DNA from: an uncultured Rhodospirillales bacterium
GTDB lineage: Bacteria; Pseudomonadota; Alphaproteobacteria; Azospirillales; Azospirillaceae
Direction of reading: 5' to 3'
DNA length: 50,979 bases
Assembly (NCBI GenBank): GCA_903931735.1
Contig: CAIZDL010000075.1
Location: forward strand, 1-50,979
Shown here: piece after piece, positions 14,426-23,071 of the stretch
Position numbering within the stretch: the first letter of the stretch is position 1
Layout: each line of letters begins with the position of its first letter
The notes under the pieces: generated by a model
The model's input: only the letters and a program-made list of their open reading frames with translations
Told to the model about the DNA's origin: nothing
Database searches by the model: none
Program-made: the position numbers and the translations under genes

Positions 14426-15061
14426 TCACCGCAACGGTTCAAACCGGTCGGTGTTTTCCTGATATTGAAACAGGGTGGCGCTGGCGATATCGAAATACAG
14501 CCCGCGCAGGCGCAGCCGCCCAATCTTGACCCCATGGGCGATGCAGGGGAATGAGAGCAGGTTGAGCAACGACACCTTGATCACCTCCCGCTCGCAAATG
14601 CAGATTTGGTGCTCAAGAGATTGCTCGGCGGCGATTTCGATGGTGCGCAGGCGGGCGGGTTCGGCAATCCGCATCCAACGATTGATGAAGGGGTTGACCT
14701 CGGCGATATCGGGATCGTTGGTCATCAGCGCCCGGACGCCGCCGCAACTGGCATGGCCCATGACCACGATATATTCGACCCGGAGCGCGTTGACCGCAAA
14801 TTCCAGCGCGGCGCTGGTGCCGTGATACAGCCCATCGGGCTCGCAGGGCGGAACGAGATTGGCGACGTTGCGCAAAATAAAAAGTTCGCCCGGCGCGGCG
14901 TTGGCGAGAATCGCCGGGTCCACTCTCGAGTCGCAGCAGGCGATAACCATACATTTCGGGGTTTGACCCACCGCGAGCCGGGCAAACAGCTCCGGGTCGG
15001 CGTGGGCGGCTTTGCTTTGGTAGTCGAGGAAGCCAGTGACAAATTTTTCGTAAGCGGACAT
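14426..15061 (-). CDS. Beta-class carbonic anhydrase
   Basis: The 211-residue protein interconverts CO2 and bicarbonate. Zinc and catalytic residues are all visible: ACCDSRVDP (C42, D44, R46) and GHASCGG (H103, C106). The region [15 protein letters not shown] and the dimer helix [11 protein letters not shown] are typical of plant/bacterial-type beta enzymes. The open frame extends to 15322, but ATG 15061 gives the normal family start and avoids overlap with clpB. The gene diverges from clpB, sharing a 183-base upstream region. It lies immediately beside the phage leader on the same strand. Bicarbonate supply for carboxylating enzymes is a likely role. Confidence 0.92.
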   Translation of the reverse strand: MSAYEKFVTGFLDYQSKAAHADPELFARLAVGQTPKCMVIACCDSRVDPAILANAAPGELFILRNVANLVPPCEPDGLYHGTSAALEFAVNALRVEYIVVMGHASCGGVRALMTNDPDIAEVNPFINRWMRIAEPARLRTIEIAAEQSLEHQICICEREVIKVSLLNLLSFPCIAHGVKIGRLRLRGLYFDIASATLFQYQENTDRFEPLR

Positions 15062-15162
15062 GGGGCGAACTCGGCCGTGGTGCGGCGCAATATTATACCA
15101 AGCCTTCCGCAAAGGGTAGCGCAACCGGTCGGCCGGCGTCGGTCCGCGTGCCCCGTCTTGCT

Positions 15163-15190
15163 CTTGCATCGGCAGCCGCGCTCGCCATAT
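15163..15190 (+). promoter_or_regulatory. Candidate heat-shock (sigma-32 type) promoter of clpB
   Basis: CTTG (15163-15166), 18 bases, CCATAT (15185-15190), matching the CTTG...CCATAT-like RpoH pattern of alphaproteobacteria. It lies 54 bases before the clpB start, a sensible position for a heat-shock disaggregase gene. Confidence 0.5.
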
Positions 15191-15244
15191 GTGACGGGCG
15201 GAGTGGTGCGGCTTGGCCGACCCGGCCATATTTGGGAGCGCGGA

Positions 15245-17827
15245 ATGGATTTTGAGAAATACACCGAGCGGGCGCGCGGCTTTGTGCAGGCGGCGCAGAG
15301 CTTGGCGCAGCGGCGTGGTCATCAGCAGTTGCTACCGCTCCATCTTCTCAAAATCCTGCTCGACGATAAGGAGGGGTTGGCCGCCGGCCTGATCAAGGCG
15401 GCGGAGGGCGACCACACGGCGGCGCTGTCGGGTGCCGAGGCCGAGCTGGAGCGGTTGCCCAAGGTCGAGGGCGCGGGGGCTGGGCAGGTCTACCTTGGTG
15501 CCGATTTGGCCCGGCTGTTTGAGAGCGCCGAGACGTTGGCCCAGAAGGCCGGCGACAGCTTTGTCACGGCCGAGCGGCTGTTGCTGGCGATGGCTCTGTC
15601 CCAGGGCTCGCCGGTGCAACGGGTACTTGGCGGTGCGGGGGTGACGCCCCAGGCGCTTAACCGGGCGATCAACGAGATGCGCAAAGGGCGGACCGCCGAT
15701 AGCGCGTCGGCCGAACAGTCATACGATGCGCTGAAAAAATACACCCGCGACCTGACCCAGGCCGCCCAAGAGGGCAAGCTCGACCCGGTCATCGGGCGGG
15801 ACGACGAAATTCGGCGCTGTATTCAGGTGTTGGCGCGGCGGACCAAAAACAACCCGGTGTTGATTGGCGAGCCGGGGGTGGGCAAAACCGCGATCGTCGA
15901 AGGCTTGGCCCAACGCATCATTAACGGCGATGTGCCGGAGGGGTTGAAGAAGCGCAAGCTTTTGTCGTTGGACCTTGGCGCCCTGGTTGCCGGCTCTAAG
16001 TTTCGCGGCGAGTTCGAGGAACGGCTGAAGGCGGTGCTCCAGGAAATTCAGGCGGCGGCGGGTGAGATCATCGTTTTTATCGACGAATTGCACACCCTGG
16101 TTGGCGTTGGCAAGGCCGAAGGGGCGATGGATGCGTCCAATATGCTGAAGCCAGCATTGGCTCGGGGCGAGCTTCATTGCTTAGGCGCAACGACTTTGGA
16201 CGAGTACCGGAAGCACGTCGAGAAGGATGCAGCGCTGGCCCGCCGCTTCCAGCCGGTGTTTGTGCCCGAGCCCAATGTCGCCGACACGATCTCGATTCTG
16301 CGCGGCCTCAAGGAAAAGTATGAGCTTCATCACGGGGTGCGGATCACCGATAATGCCATCGTCGCGGCGGCCACGCTTTCCAATCGCTATATCACCGACC
16401 GCTTTTTGCCCGATAAGGCGATCGATTTGATTGACGAGGCGGCGTCGCGTTTGAGGATGGAGGTCGATAGCAAGCCCGAAGAAATTGATGAGCTGGACCG
16501 CCGGATCATCCAACTGAAAATCGAGCGGGAAGCGCTCAAAAAGGAGAGTGACGCCGGCTCGAGGGATCGGCTGGTGCGGCTGGAGGGGGAACTTACCGAG
16601 CTTGAACGCAAATCGGCCGAGTTGACCGAGCGCTGGCAGTCCGAAAAGGATCAACTTTCGGTGGCCCAGCGGACCAAGGAACAGTTGGAACAGGCCCGCT
16701 CGGCGCTGGACCAGGCCCAGCGAATGGGCGATTGGGCGCGGGCGGGCGAACTGACCTACGGTGTCATTCCGGACCTGGAACGAAACTTGAAAACGGCGGA
16801 GCACGCGGCCGAAAATCGGATGCTTAACGAAGAGGTGCGCGATAGCGACATTGCCGGAGTGGTGAGCCGCTGGACCGGGATTCCCGTCGATAAGATGCTG
16901 GCGGGGGAGCGCGATAAGCTGTTGGCGATGGAGGCGCGGCTGGGGCGGCGGGTGATCGGCCAGGAGGAGGCGATATCGTCGGTGGCCAATGCCGTGCGCC
17001 GTGCCCGTGCCGGTTTGCAAGACCCAAACCGCCCGATCGGCTCGTTTATTTTCCTTGGTCCTACCGGAGTGGGGAAAACCGAGTTGACCAAGGCGCTGGC
17101 CGAATTTTTGTTCGACGACGAGACCGCAATGGTCCGGCTCGATATGTCGGAGTATATGGAAAAACATTCCGTAGCCAGAATGATCGGTGCGCCGCCGGGG
17201 TATGTCGGCTATGATGAGGGCGGAGCCCTGACCGAGGCGGTGCGCCGCCGGCCCTATCAGGTGGTGCTGTTCGATGAGATCGAAAAGGCTCATCCCGATG
17301 TTTTCAACGTTCTGCTTCAGGTGTTGGATGATGGCCGGTTGACCGATGGGCAGGGCCGTACGGTGGATTTTCGCAATACCCTGATCGTCATGACCTCAAA
17401 TATCGGCTCCGATATCCTGGCAGCTCAGGCGGAGGGGGAGGAGAGCGACGCTGTGCGTGCGGCGGTGATGGAGGTGGTGCGGTCGGCGTTCCGGCCCGAG
17501 TTCCTCAATCGACTCGACGAAATTTTGTTGTTCCACCGGCTGAGCCGCACCCACATGACTGCGATTGTCGCCTTGCAATTGGCGCGGCTGCGCAAAATGC
17601 TGGGCGAGCGGGATATTGGGCTGGAGCTGGATGGACCGGCCCTGACGTGGCTGGGCGACGCCGGCTATGATCCGGTTTATGGGGCCCGGCCCCTGAAGCG
17701 GGTTATTCAACGCGAACTGCAAAACCTTCTGGCCACCCGGATTTTGGCGGGCGAGATCGCTGGCGGGCAAACCGTTCGGGTTGGCACCGCCGGGGGCGGG
17801 CTGGTGCTGGGCGTGGCGGGCGCTTGA
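15245..17827 (+). CDS. clpB: ATP-dependent chaperone ClpB
   Basis: The 860-residue protein is a Hsp100 disaggregase that works with DnaK to extract proteins from aggregates. Domains in order: N-terminal double-Clp domain (1-150), AAA+ domain 1 with Walker A GEPGVGKT near 207 and Walker B VFIDELH, the long coiled-coil middle domain (about 400-525) that distinguishes ClpB from ClpA, and AAA+ domain 2 with Walker A GPTGVGKT near 605 and the GYVGYDEGG pore loop. The C-terminus ends [11 protein letters not shown]. Length is normal. ATG 15245 has GGGAGCGGA just upstream; the in-frame extension back to 14606 is antisense to the carbonic anhydrase gene and is rejected. No fault is seen. Confidence 0.97.
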   Translation: MDFEKYTERARGFVQAAQSLAQRRGHQQLLPLHLLKILLDDKEGLAAGLIKAAEGDHTAALSGAEAELERLPKVEGAGAGQVYLGADLARLFESAETLAQKAGDSFVTAERLLLAMALSQGSPVQRVLGGAGVTPQALNRAINEMRKGRTADSASAEQSYDALKKYTRDLTQAAQEGKLDPVIGRDDEIRRCIQVLARRTKNNPVLIGEPGVGKTAIVEGLAQRIINGDVPEGLKKRKLLSLDLGALVAGSKFRGEFEERLKAVLQEIQAAAGEIIVFIDELHTLVGVGKAEGAMDASNMLKPALARGELHCLGATTLDEYRKHVEKDAALARRFQPVFVPEPNVADTISILRGLKEKYELHHGVRITDNAIVAAATLSNRYITDRFLPDKAIDLIDEAASRLRMEVDSKPEEIDELDRRIIQLKIEREALKKESDAGSRDRLVRLEGELTELERKSAELTERWQSEKDQLSVAQRTKEQLEQARSALDQAQRMGDWARAGELTYGVIPDLERNLKTAEHAAENRMLNEEVRDSDIAGVVSRWTGIPVDKMLAGERDKLLAMEARLGRRVIGQEEAISSVANAVRRARAGLQDPNRPIGSFIFLGPTGVGKTELTKALAEFLFDDETAMVRLDMSEYMEKHSVARMIGAPPGYVGYDEGGALTEAVRRRPYQVVLFDEIEKAHPDVFNVLLQVLDDGRLTDGQGRTVDFRNTLIVMTSNIGSDILAAQAEGEESDAVRAAVMEVVRSAFRPEFLNRLDEILLFHRLSRTHMTAIVALQLARLRKMLGERDIGLELDGPALTWLGDAGYDPVYGARPLKRVIQRELQNLLATRILAGEIAGGQTVRVGTAGGGLVLGVAGA

Positions 17828-17853
17828 AATGAAGCTGCGATGAATCGGCGCCA

Positions 17854-17869
17854 GGCGCTATAGTGCGCC
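17854..17869 (+). promoter_or_regulatory. Candidate -10 inside a dyad before the EAL gene
   Basis: TATAGT (17859-17864) is framed by GGCGC and GCGCC, a perfect 5-bp dyad. No good -35 lies at the usual distance. It sits in the 61-base gap between clpB and the EAL gene and could let the latter be transcribed apart from heat shock. Confidence 0.3.
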
Positions 17870-17888
17870 GGGGATTTGGGGGGTGTCG

Positions 17889-19091
17889 ATGCAGCTTCGG
17901 TGGTGGGGCCATGCCATTTTCGCGGCCGGCTATTGCGCGGCGGCGGTGGTCACGGTGGTGCTGCTGGCCGTGTTGCGACCGCAGACCGACACCGTTGTCG
18001 TCGTGCTGGCCGGCGCGGTGGTGGTGCTCGCCGGGGGTTTGGTCCACGAAGTGGTGACCCGCCGGGCCGTTGAGCGCAAAGTGTTCGAGCGTCAGGTGCG
18101 GTTGCGCGAGGCTTACGAAGATTTAGTAGACATGTTCTTGAAGTTGAAACCGCCCAAGACCAAATCCGGACCCGCCGTCAAAGCCGTACCTTCCGCATTA
18201 CCCGAGGCGCCGCTGCCGGACCCTGCGCCGTCCTTGCCTGAGCCGGCGCCGTCGTTGCCTGAGCTGGCGGCGCGGGCATCTTCGCCGGAGGCGCGGGTGC
18301 GCCGGGCACCGCCGAGGATGGTGCGCACTCCGGCATCATTGGCCCCGCTTTCGCCCGAGGATGCCGAGACGGCGGCCATGATCCGCGCGGCGCTGGCCGA
18401 AGAGCGGGTCGAGGCATTTCTTCAGCCCATTGTCGGCTTGCCCAGCCGCAAGTCGCGCTTCTTCGAGGTGCTGTCGCGGATCCGCTTGCCCGACGACGGG
18501 TTGGTTCTGCCCGATCGGTATCTGGCGGTGGCGGAGCGGGAGGGGATGCTGCCGGCGATCGATGAGTTGTGTTTCGCGCGGGTCGCTGCGATGATCCGGG
18601 AGACTGACCGGCATAAGCACGCCATCGGATTCTTTTGTAATGTGTCGCCACAGACGTTGGGCGACGCTGCGTTTCTTGCCCGCTTTCTGGGCAACGGGGG
18701 CGACCCGCACAATCTTAAGGGCAAGTTGGTGTTCGAGCTGAGCCAGCGCACGTTGACCGCCGAGATCGCGTCGTCTCTGAGCGTCGTGAACGAGTTGGCG
18801 GAGGCGGGCTTTTGCTTCTCAATGGATCGGGTGGACCTGCTCGATATCGATGTGCCGGCAATGGTCGGGCATCAGGTCCACTACCTGAAGCTAAACTGCG
18901 ACTTTTTTCTCCAACCGCCAACCCGCAATGCCGCCGTCGATCTTCTCCGCCGGCTGGAGGGACAACCGGTGGCGCTGATCGTGGAGAAGATCGAAACCGA
19001 GCATCAATTGGCCGGGCTTGCCGAGTTTGGCATCACCCTCGCCCAGGGTTATCTTTTCGGGGCCCCTCGCCTCAGCCGTCGAACCGCCTGA
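17889..19091 (+). CDS. Membrane-anchored degenerate EAL-domain protein
   Basis: The 400-residue protein has two N-terminal membrane helices (about 8-29 and 36-56), a short coiled coil, a Pro/Ala/Ser linker with the repeat EPAPSLPE, and an EAL domain at about 168-395. EAL enzymes hydrolyse cyclic-di-GMP. Here the signature reads EVLSRIR, and N (FFCNVSPQ), E (VFELSQ), K (YLKLN) and Q (AQGYLFGAP) positions are kept, but the metal-binding DDFGTG loop is replaced by MDRVD. It is therefore probably a weak or inactive enzyme and may act as a c-di-GMP-binding or protein-interaction module. ATG 17889 is chosen because GGGGGG lies about six bases upstream; GTG 17883 is the alternative. Confidence 0.85.
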   Translation: MQLRWWGHAIFAAGYCAAAVVTVVLLAVLRPQTDTVVVVLAGAVVVLAGGLVHEVVTRRAVERKVFERQVRLREAYEDLVDMFLKLKPPKTKSGPAVKAVPSALPEAPLPDPAPSLPEPAPSLPELAARASSPEARVRRAPPRMVRTPASLAPLSPEDAETAAMIRAALAEERVEAFLQPIVGLPSRKSRFFEVLSRIRLPDDGLVLPDRYLAVAEREGMLPAIDELCFARVAAMIRETDRHKHAIGFFCNVSPQTLGDAAFLARFLGNGGDPHNLKGKLVFELSQRTLTAEIASSLSVVNELAEAGFCFSMDRVDLLDIDVPAMVGHQVHYLKLNCDFFLQPPTRNAAVDLLRRLEGQPVALIVEKIETEHQLAGLAEFGITLAQGYLFGAPRLSRRTA

Positions 19092-19124
19092 TCCCTGACC
19101 GTCCAGATCTCTGACCGTAACGCG

Positions 19125-20012
19125 ATGACCAGCCTTCCAAATCCCCCCATTCTGACCGGCGTGAGCGCCCTTGCCGACCGGTTCGACGGCTATATCCTCG
19201 ATTTGTGGGGGGTGCTTCACGATGGTGTGCGCCCCTATCCTGGCGTGTTTTCATGCCTTCAGCGTTTGGTGGCCGAGGGCAAGCGCGTTTGTCTGCTGTC
19301 CAACGCCCCGCGTCGGGTTGGCCCGGTGGTGGAGATTTTGGCCGGCATGGGGATCGGCCGGGAGTGCTATCACCATATTATGACCTCGGGGGAGGCGGTG
19401 TTCGAGGCGCTCTCGGGCCGGGATTGCGCGTGGCACGCTGGGCTGGGCCGGGTTTGCCTCCATCTTGGCCCGTTGCATGACCGCCAGTTGTTCGAGGGCT
19501 TGCCAGACCTTGAGCTGACCGACGATCCGGCGCGTGCCACCTTTATTCTGAACACCGGCCCCTCTTGCTACGACGAGTCGCCGCTGGATTATGGCCCGGC
19601 GTTGAGCGCTTCGGCGCTTCGGGGGCTGCCGATGGTTTGCGGCAATCCGGATATTGAGGTGATGGTCGGCTCGCGCATTGTAGAGTGCGCCGGTGCGCTG
19701 GCCCGGCGCTATGCCGGTCTTGGGGGCGAGGTCCGGTATCACGGCAAGCCCCATGCGCCGGTTTATCAGCGGTGTTTCGAGTTGCTGGGGGTGCCCGACC
19801 GGGAGCGTATCGTGGCCATTGGCGACACCCTCCATACCGACATCGCCGGCGCCGCCGCTGCCGGTATCGCATCGGTGCTGGTGACGGGGGGAATTTTGCG
19901 GCGCGATCTTGGCGGTGCCTGGGGCGAGGCGCCCTGCCCGGCACGGCTTGCCGCCCTTTTGGCATTGGCGGGGCCGCGCCCCACCGCGATCGTGCCGCGT
20001 TTCGTGTGGTAA
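19125..20012 (+). CDS. HAD-superfamily class IIA hydrolase (TIGR01459 type)
   Basis: The 295-residue protein belongs to the class IIA haloacid dehalogenase phosphatases, and specifically resembles the TIGR01459 subgroup common in alphaproteobacteria. The motif order is clear: motif I GYILDLWGVLHDG with the nucleophile Asp, motif II LLSNAPR, the class IIA cap with GNPD, motif III GKPHAPVY and motif IV IAIGDTLHTDIAGAAAAG. It dephosphorylates a small phosphometabolite; related enzymes act on nucleotides or sugar phosphates, and the substrate is unknown. It starts 33 bases after the EAL gene on the same strand and likely shares its transcript. Confidence 0.88.
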   Translation: MTSLPNPPILTGVSALADRFDGYILDLWGVLHDGVRPYPGVFSCLQRLVAEGKRVCLLSNAPRRVGPVVEILAGMGIGRECYHHIMTSGEAVFEALSGRDCAWHAGLGRVCLHLGPLHDRQLFEGLPDLELTDDPARATFILNTGPSCYDESPLDYGPALSASALRGLPMVCGNPDIEVMVGSRIVECAGALARRYAGLGGEVRYHGKPHAPVYQRCFELLGVPDRERIVAIGDTLHTDIAGAAAAGIASVLVTGGILRRDLGGAWGEAPCPARLAALLALAGPRPTAIVPRFVW

Positions 20013-20088
20013 TGGGGGCGGTTGGCCTGTAGCGGGGCGCGTGGCCGCCGGCTTTCAACGATCGCGATTCCAAACCTATGGAAAGGCC

Positions 20089-20116
20089 TTGCCTCCGCCG
20101 GGGAATCGGCTATAGT
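20089..20116 (+). promoter_or_regulatory. Promoter of the rimP-nusA-infB operon
   Basis: TTGCCT (20089-20094), 16 bases, TATAGT (20111-20116): a good sigma-70-type match. The start would be near 20123, giving a leader of about 130 bases before rimP. Confidence 0.6.
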
Positions 20117-20177
20117 GCCCAAGGTATCCGATACGACTGAGCGGCGCGCGAGTTGTGGGCCGCGATGTTGCTTTGCG

Positions 20178-20202
20178 GGTGGGCCACCGGCCCACCTTTT
20201 TT
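20178..20202 (+). terminator. Intrinsic terminator in the rimP leader
   Basis: GGTGGGCC-ACC-GGCCCACC followed by TTTTTT. It lies between the candidate promoter (20089-20116) and the rimP start (20254), so it sits in the leader of the operon that encodes NusA. It could end the HAD transcript, act as an attenuator, or both. Confidence 0.8.
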
Positions 20203-20253
20203 ATTAACCGGAGATGACGTCCCGCGTTATCGAGCGGGGCGGGTTAGTCGGGG

Positions 20254-20733
20254 ATGGACGGAACAGAGCGACTGCAAAAGATATTCGCGCCAGCGGTCAC
20301 AGCCATGGGCTATGAAATCGTGCGCGTTCAGCTCTCGGGTGGTCGGCGGCCAGTGCTGCAAATCATGGCTGAACGGGTGGATGGTGTTGCCATCACGGTT
20401 GACGATTGCACGGATATCAGCCGCACCGTTTCGGCTTTACTCGATGTTGAAGACCCGATCTCCGGCGCCTATCATCTGGAGGTTAGCTCGCCTGGGATTG
20501 ATCGGCCTTTAACCCGGCTCAGGGATTTTGAGCGTTTTGCCGGTTTTGAGGCCCGGATTGAGACCAAGGCGCTGATCGAAGGGCGTCGCCGTTTCAAAGG
20601 GGTGCTGAAGGGGGTCGCGGGGGAGCTGGTGCGGGTGGAAATCGAGGGCGGGACTCTGGTAGAGTTGCCGTTCGGCGGTGTCCTACGGGCCAAGTTGATT
20701 CTCACCGATGCCTTGATTGCGGCTAGTCTCTGA
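20254..20733 (+). CDS. rimP: Ribosome maturation factor RimP
   Basis: The 159-residue protein assists late maturation of the 30S subunit. The N-terminal alpha/beta domain has the family motif EIVRVQLSGGRRPVLQI and VDDCTDISRTVSALLD; the linker motif YHLEVSSPGIDRPL (about 73-86) is highly diagnostic; the C-terminal SH3-like barrel has RFKGVLKG and PFGGVLRAKLI. Length is normal. It is the first gene of the rimP-nusA-ylxR-infB-rbfA-truB-rpsO-pnp cluster. The gap to nusA (108 bases) contains no terminator. Confidence 0.95.
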   Translation: MDGTERLQKIFAPAVTAMGYEIVRVQLSGGRRPVLQIMAERVDGVAITVDDCTDISRTVSALLDVEDPISGAYHLEVSSPGIDRPLTRLRDFERFAGFEARIETKALIEGRRRFKGVLKGVAGELVRVEIEGGTLVELPFGGVLRAKLILTDALIAASL

Positions 20734-20794
20734 GTGCCACCGGTCTTTTAAGGTGCGGTCGGGTGGTACGTTCGTTGTAAGCCCTGCCGACATC

Positions 20795-20822
20795 TTTAGC
20801 GTCAACGATTTAGTGTCAACGA
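20795..20822 (+). repeat. Two tandem 14-bp repeats before nusA
   Basis: TTTAGCGTCAACGA (20795-20808) is followed directly by TTTAGTGTCAACGA (20809-20822), 13 of 14 identical. The second copy ends about 20 bases before the nusA ATG. Possible translational or transcriptional control site; function unknown. Confidence 0.6.
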
Positions 20823-20841
20823 GTTCGGGGAATCCTGATTT

Positions 20842-22338
20842 ATGGAACTGCTGCAAGTCGCCGATGCGGTAGCTCGGGAGAAGAGCATCGACCGGGACGA
20901 GGTTCTGGAGGCGATGGAACTCGCGATCCAGAAGGCGGGACGCTCCAAATACGGGCATGAGCACGACATTCGGGCGCGCATCGACCGCAAGACCGGGGAA
21001 ATCCATCTTGCTCGGTATCAGACCGTGGTGGAGACGGTTGAGAACGAGGTGGTCGAGCTGACGCTGGCCCAAGCCAGGAAGATCAAGCCCGACGCAAAAT
21101 TTGGCGACAGCTTGGTTGACGAGTTGCCGCCGATCGATTTCGGCCGGATTGCCGCGCAGACCGCCAAGCAGGTGATCGTGCAGCGGGTTCGCGATGCCGA
21201 GCGTAAGCGCCAGTTCAACGAGTACAAGGATCGGATTGGCGAGATCGTCAACGGTCTGGTCAAGCGGGTGGAATACGGCAACGTCACCGTCGACCTCGGC
21301 CGCGCCGAAGCGATTTTGCGGCGGGACGAGTTGCTGCCCCGCGAGCACTACAAAAATGGCGACCGGGTGCGGGCGTTGATTTTCGATGTGCGCGAAGAAG
21401 CGCGCGGACCGCAGATTTTCCTGTCGCGCAGCCATCCGATTTTTATGGCCAAGCTGTTTATGCAGGAAGTGCCGGAAATCTATGATGGTGTCATCGAGAT
21501 AAAATCGGTGGCCCGTGACCCCGGGAGCCGGGCGAAAATCGCGGTGCTGTCGAACGATAGCTCGATTGACCCCGTGGGCGCCTGCGTTGGTATGCGCGGC
21601 AGCCGGGTTCAGGCCGTCGTCGCCGAGCTTCAGGGCGAAAAGATCGACATTATTCCTTGGTCCACCGACGCCGCGACCTTCGTGGTCAATGCGCTGGCGC
21701 CGGCCGAGGTTGCCAAGGTGGTGCTGGACGAAGAAAATCGGCGCATCGAAGTGGTGGTGCCGGACGATCAGTTGAGCCTCGCCATTGGCCGTCGCGGTCA
21801 GAATGTGCGCCTCGCCTCTCAGTTGACCGGGTGGGATATCGATATCCTGACCGAGGCCGAGGAATCCGAGCGGCGCACCGACGAGTTCCGGACCCGCTCC
21901 CAGTTGTTTATGGATGCGCTCGACGTTGACGACGTTATTGCGCACCTGCTGGTGGCCGAGGGCTTCTCGTCGCTGGAAGAGTTGGCCTTTATTGAGATTG
22001 AGGAGCTGGCCGAGATCGAGGGCTTTGATGCCGACGTGGCGGAGGAGCTGAAAGAGCGCGCCCGGGTCTGGTTGGAAAATCAGGACGAGATATATACCGA
22101 GCGGCGCCGGACCCTCGGAGTCGAGGACGAATTGGCGGCCGTGTCCGAGCTTTCGCCGGGAATGCTGGTCAAATTGGGAGAAAACGGGGTCAAAACCCTC
22201 GATGATCTCGCCGATTTGGCCGGCGACGAGCTGACAGAGCTGCTGGGCAAGGATGGCCCCTCGAAAGACGAAGCCAACGATATTATTATGGCCGCGCGAG
22301 CCCATTGGTTCGCCGATGGCGGCGGCAAGCCGTCGTGA
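20842..22338 (+). CDS. nusA: Transcription termination/antitermination factor NusA
   Basis: The 498-residue protein binds RNA polymerase and nascent RNA to control pausing, termination and antitermination. Domains are: N-terminal polymerase-binding domain (1-130, with IDRDEVLEAMELAIQKA), S1 domain (about 132-200, GLVKRVEYGNVTVDLG), two KH domains (about 230-350, GACVGMRGSRVQAVVAEL and SLAIGRRGQNVRLAS) and two C-terminal acidic repeats (about 365-490), the second being ELSPGMLVKLGENGVKTLDDLADLAG. The full proteobacterial domain set is present and no residue loss is seen. It is followed 22 bases on by ylxR. Confidence 0.97.
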   Translation: MELLQVADAVAREKSIDRDEVLEAMELAIQKAGRSKYGHEHDIRARIDRKTGEIHLARYQTVVETVENEVVELTLAQARKIKPDAKFGDSLVDELPPIDFGRIAAQTAKQVIVQRVRDAERKRQFNEYKDRIGEIVNGLVKRVEYGNVTVDLGRAEAILRRDELLPREHYKNGDRVRALIFDVREEARGPQIFLSRSHPIFMAKLFMQEVPEIYDGVIEIKSVARDPGSRAKIAVLSNDSSIDPVGACVGMRGSRVQAVVAELQGEKIDIIPWSTDAATFVVNALAPAEVAKVVLDEENRRIEVVVPDDQLSLAIGRRGQNVRLASQLTGWDIDILTEAEESERRTDEFRTRSQLFMDALDVDDVIAHLLVAEGFSSLEELAFIEIEELAEIEGFDADVAEELKERARVWLENQDEIYTERRRTLGVEDELAAVSELSPGMLVKLGENGVKTLDDLADLAGDELTELLGKDGPSKDEANDIIMAARAHWFADGGGKPS

Positions 22339-22360
22339 AGGTGGGAGCTGGAAAACGGGG

Positions 22361-23071
22361 ATGGATGGGGGAGTTGCGCCAATCGAACAGCACGCGGACC
22401 CGGTAGACGGGGCAGAGGAGGTGCGCGACGCTCGCGACCCTCTGCGGCGGTGCATTTTGAGCGGCACGGTTCAGCCAAAAATCGGCATGATACGGTTTGT
22501 CGTTTCGCCCGATGGTGAGGTGGTTCCGGATTTGGATGGCCGTCTCCCTGGGCGTGGGCTATGGCTTACCGCCGATGGGGCGATGGTGGAACGGGCGGTG
22601 GCGCGCAAGGTGTTTGCCAAGGCGGCGCGGCGGGCGGTGCGGGTCGAGACCGATTTGCTGGCGCGCTTGATTATGCTCTTGGAACGGCGTTGTCTCGACT
22701 CGATTGGCCTCGCGCGGCGAGCGGGGCAAGTGGTTGCCGGGTTTGAGAAGGTGCGGGAAGCCCTTCGTGCCGGGCGGGTTTGCCGGGATGGGGTGCCGGG
22801 GCTGGTGTTGGCGGCTGCCGATGGCGCTGTGGACGGGCGCGGTAAGGTGAGGGGTTTGGCCGGCGAGTTGCCGGTGTTAGAGGCTTTCGATTCCGCGGCC
22901 CTAGGCGCGGCGTTGGGCCGGGATATTACAGTCCATGCGTTGATCGCGCGTGGGGCGTTGGCCGACCGCCTGAGGGTCGATGCCAGCAGACTGATGGGGC
23001 TCAGGACACTACCGGCCGGGCGTTCGCCCGCCGGTCAACCGATCAATGACGGACCAGTCGGGTACCAATGA
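22361..23071 (+). CDS. RNA-binding protein: YlxR (DUF448) fused to L7Ae-like domain
   Basis: The 236-residue protein has an N-terminal YlxR domain (about 35-115: [12 protein letters not shown], then [23 protein letters not shown]) and a C-terminal L7Ae/L30e-like domain (about 120-215: [27 protein letters not shown]). This fusion is usual in alphaproteobacteria, where most other bacteria have two separate genes. YlxR binds RNA and is linked to RNase P and ribosome assembly in other species. The open frame reaches back to 22253, inside nusA; ATG 22361 follows GGGG and avoids the overlap. Its stop overlaps the infB start (ATGA), so they are coupled. Confidence 0.85.
   Translation: MDGGVAPIEQHADPVDGAEEVRDARDPLRRCILSGTVQPKIGMIRFVVSPDGEVVPDLDGRLPGRGLWLTADGAMVERAVARKVFAKAARRAVRVETDLLARLIMLLERRCLDSIGLARRAGQVVAGFEKVREALRAGRVCRDGVPGLVLAAADGAVDGRGKVRGLAGELPVLEAFDSAALGAALGRDITVHALIARGALADRLRVDASRLMGLRTLPAGRSPAGQPINDGPVGYQ

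Noticed and set aside
14606-15244. N-terminal extension of ClpB by 213 residues
   Set aside because: This part is antisense to the carbonic anhydrase gene; ClpB homology starts at ATG 15245 with a ribosome site.
16181-17293. Long open frames antisense to clpB, nusA, infB, pnp, korA and phaA
   Set aside because: These are frame shadows typical of GC-rich DNA, without ribosome sites or family motifs.
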